This document shows, piece by piece, positions 63,244 to 64,000 of a DNA stretch of 64,000 bases; the first letter of the stretch is position 1, and every line of letters begins with the position of its first letter. The stretch is from CAYYMH01 sp964472785 (GTDB lineage: Bacteria; Zhuqueibacterota; Zhuqueibacteria; Thermofontimicrobiales; Thermofontimicrobiaceae). Below the pieces are notes generated by a model. That model saw nothing but the letters and a program-made list of their open reading frames with translations. It did no database searches and was not told the DNA's origin. The DNA lies in assembly GCA_964472785.1 (NCBI GenBank), contig CAYYMH010000014.1:35141-99140 (forward strand). Reading direction: 5' to 3'. The position numbers and the translations under genes were made by a program.

Positions 63244-64000
63244 ATGAAAACCAAACGAATAAAATTTAAAAATCGCAGCGGTCAGCAACTAATTGGCATT
63301 CTGGAGCAACCGGAACAAAGCGCCCCGAAAGCATACGCACTTTTCGCTCATTGCTTTACCTGCTCGAAAAATTTGAAGGCAGTGTACCATATCAGCGAGG
63401 CAATGGCAGAACGCCAAATCGCCACCTTTCGTTTTGACTTTACCGGACTGGGAGAGAGCGAGGGTGACTTTTCCGAAACCAATTTGTCTTCCAATATCGA
63501 AGATCTGATCGATGCCAGCGAACACTTGGCTGAGAACTATTCAGCTCCGAAAATCTTAATCGGCCATTCATTAGGCGGTTCAGCCATTGTTCAGGCGGCA
63601 GAAAAGATTCCATCAGCTGCTGCTTTAGTTTTGATAGCGACGCCCTACGAACCGAAAAGTCTGAAACAATCCTTGAAACAAGCATCAGGCTAAATCGAAC
63701 GTCAGGGAGAAGCCGAAGTCACGATCGGAGGAAAAAGCTTCCGGGTGAAAAGGCAATTGTTTGATGATCTGGAAAAACGCAGCATGCAGCAACGAATTGA
63801 TGCACTAAATTTGCCCTTACTTATTTTCCATGCACCGGAAGACCGTGTCGTTAATATTGAAGATGGGATAAAGCTGTTTAATGCGGCAAACTATCCCAAG
63901 AACTTTATTTCACTGGATCAATCGGATCACTTGTTATCTGATAAAGAAGATTCGATGTACGTTGGGCACGTGATTGGGGAGTGGGTGGGGCGGTATGTTT
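63244..64000 (+). pseudogene. Alpha/beta hydrolase (OsmC-fusion type) interrupted by an in-frame stop, cut by window edge
   Basis: The frame encodes an alpha/beta hydrolase with FAHCFTCSKNLKAV near residues 34-47, FDFTGLGESEGDFSETN near 61-77 and nucleophile elbow IGHSLGGSA near 104-112. A TAA at 63691-63693 ends it after 149 residues. The same frame continues open for about 100 codons to the window end with clearly homologous sequence (GEAEVTIGGKSFRVKRQLFDDL, then LLIFHAPEDRVVNIE and DQSDHLL). It resembles bifunctional alpha/beta hydrolase-OsmC proteins, whose OsmC part would lie beyond the window. This is either a recent nonsense mutation, a sequence error, or a recoded stop. Confidence 0.8.

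Overview
The window is a bacterial chromosome segment centred on the replication origin. Everything left of about 8.8 kb (mfd, murQ, rsmG, mnmG, mnmE, yidC, yidD, rnpA, rpmH) reads on the minus strand. Almost everything right of dnaA (9367) reads on the plus strand, the divergent layout expected at oriC. DnaA boxes lie on both sides of dnaA, and two parS-like sites flank mnmG. The DNA is AT-rich. Promoters of the TTGACA-N17-TATNNT type and Shine-Dalgarno sites are recognisable. A very large secreted protein ending in a YPNPF/FlgD-like sorting domain, a PorV-like outer-membrane protein, a patatin-BamA fusion and FecR- and TraF-like envelope proteins point to a Gram-negative bacterium of the FCB superphylum (Bacteroidetes/Chlorobi/Calditrichota/KSB1-like). 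That placement is inference; no rRNA gene is present.

Layout. 1-8.8 kb: repair, peptidoglycan recycling, tRNA/rRNA modification and the rpmH-rnpA-yidD-yidC-mnmE-mnmG-rsmG cluster, with an extra DUF2628 gene between rnpA and yidD. 8.8-20.1 kb: origin, dnaA-dnaN-recF-dciA-gyrB and gyrA, with a two-gene restriction-modification cassette between gyrB and gyrA. 20.1-30.4 kb: an unrecognised protein, a FecR-domain protein, patatin-BamA (minus strand), bioY, a GlcNAc-type kinase, anmK, a methyltransferase and ftsEX. 30.5-33.9 kb: hrcA-grpE-dnaJ and a ComEA-like protein. 33.9-37.0 kb: a pseudopilin-like protein and divergent PilM- and PilN/O-like proteins. 37.0-39.3 kb: rsmD, coaD and a TPR protein. 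39.6-50.3 kb: an envelope locus made of a small secreted protein, a 2703-residue repeat protein and a PorV-TPR protein. 51.0-55.9 kb: a candidate partner-switching signalling pair. 56-64 kb: thiI, a YdcF-like protein, a sodium symporter, an outer-membrane barrel, a TrmJ-like methyltransferase, a conserved unknown, an ankyrin protein, and an alpha/beta hydrolase gene interrupted by a stop codon.

The most unusual item is at 51.0-55.9 kb. One protein carries an RsbW-like kinase domain, a membrane sensor, HAMP, a SpoIIE phosphatase, a helix-turn-helix module resembling those of insertion-sequence transposases, and TPRs. The next gene encodes a STAS protein whose C-terminus resembles the second half of the same module. 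No rRNA, tRNA, CRISPR array or intact insertion sequence was seen.
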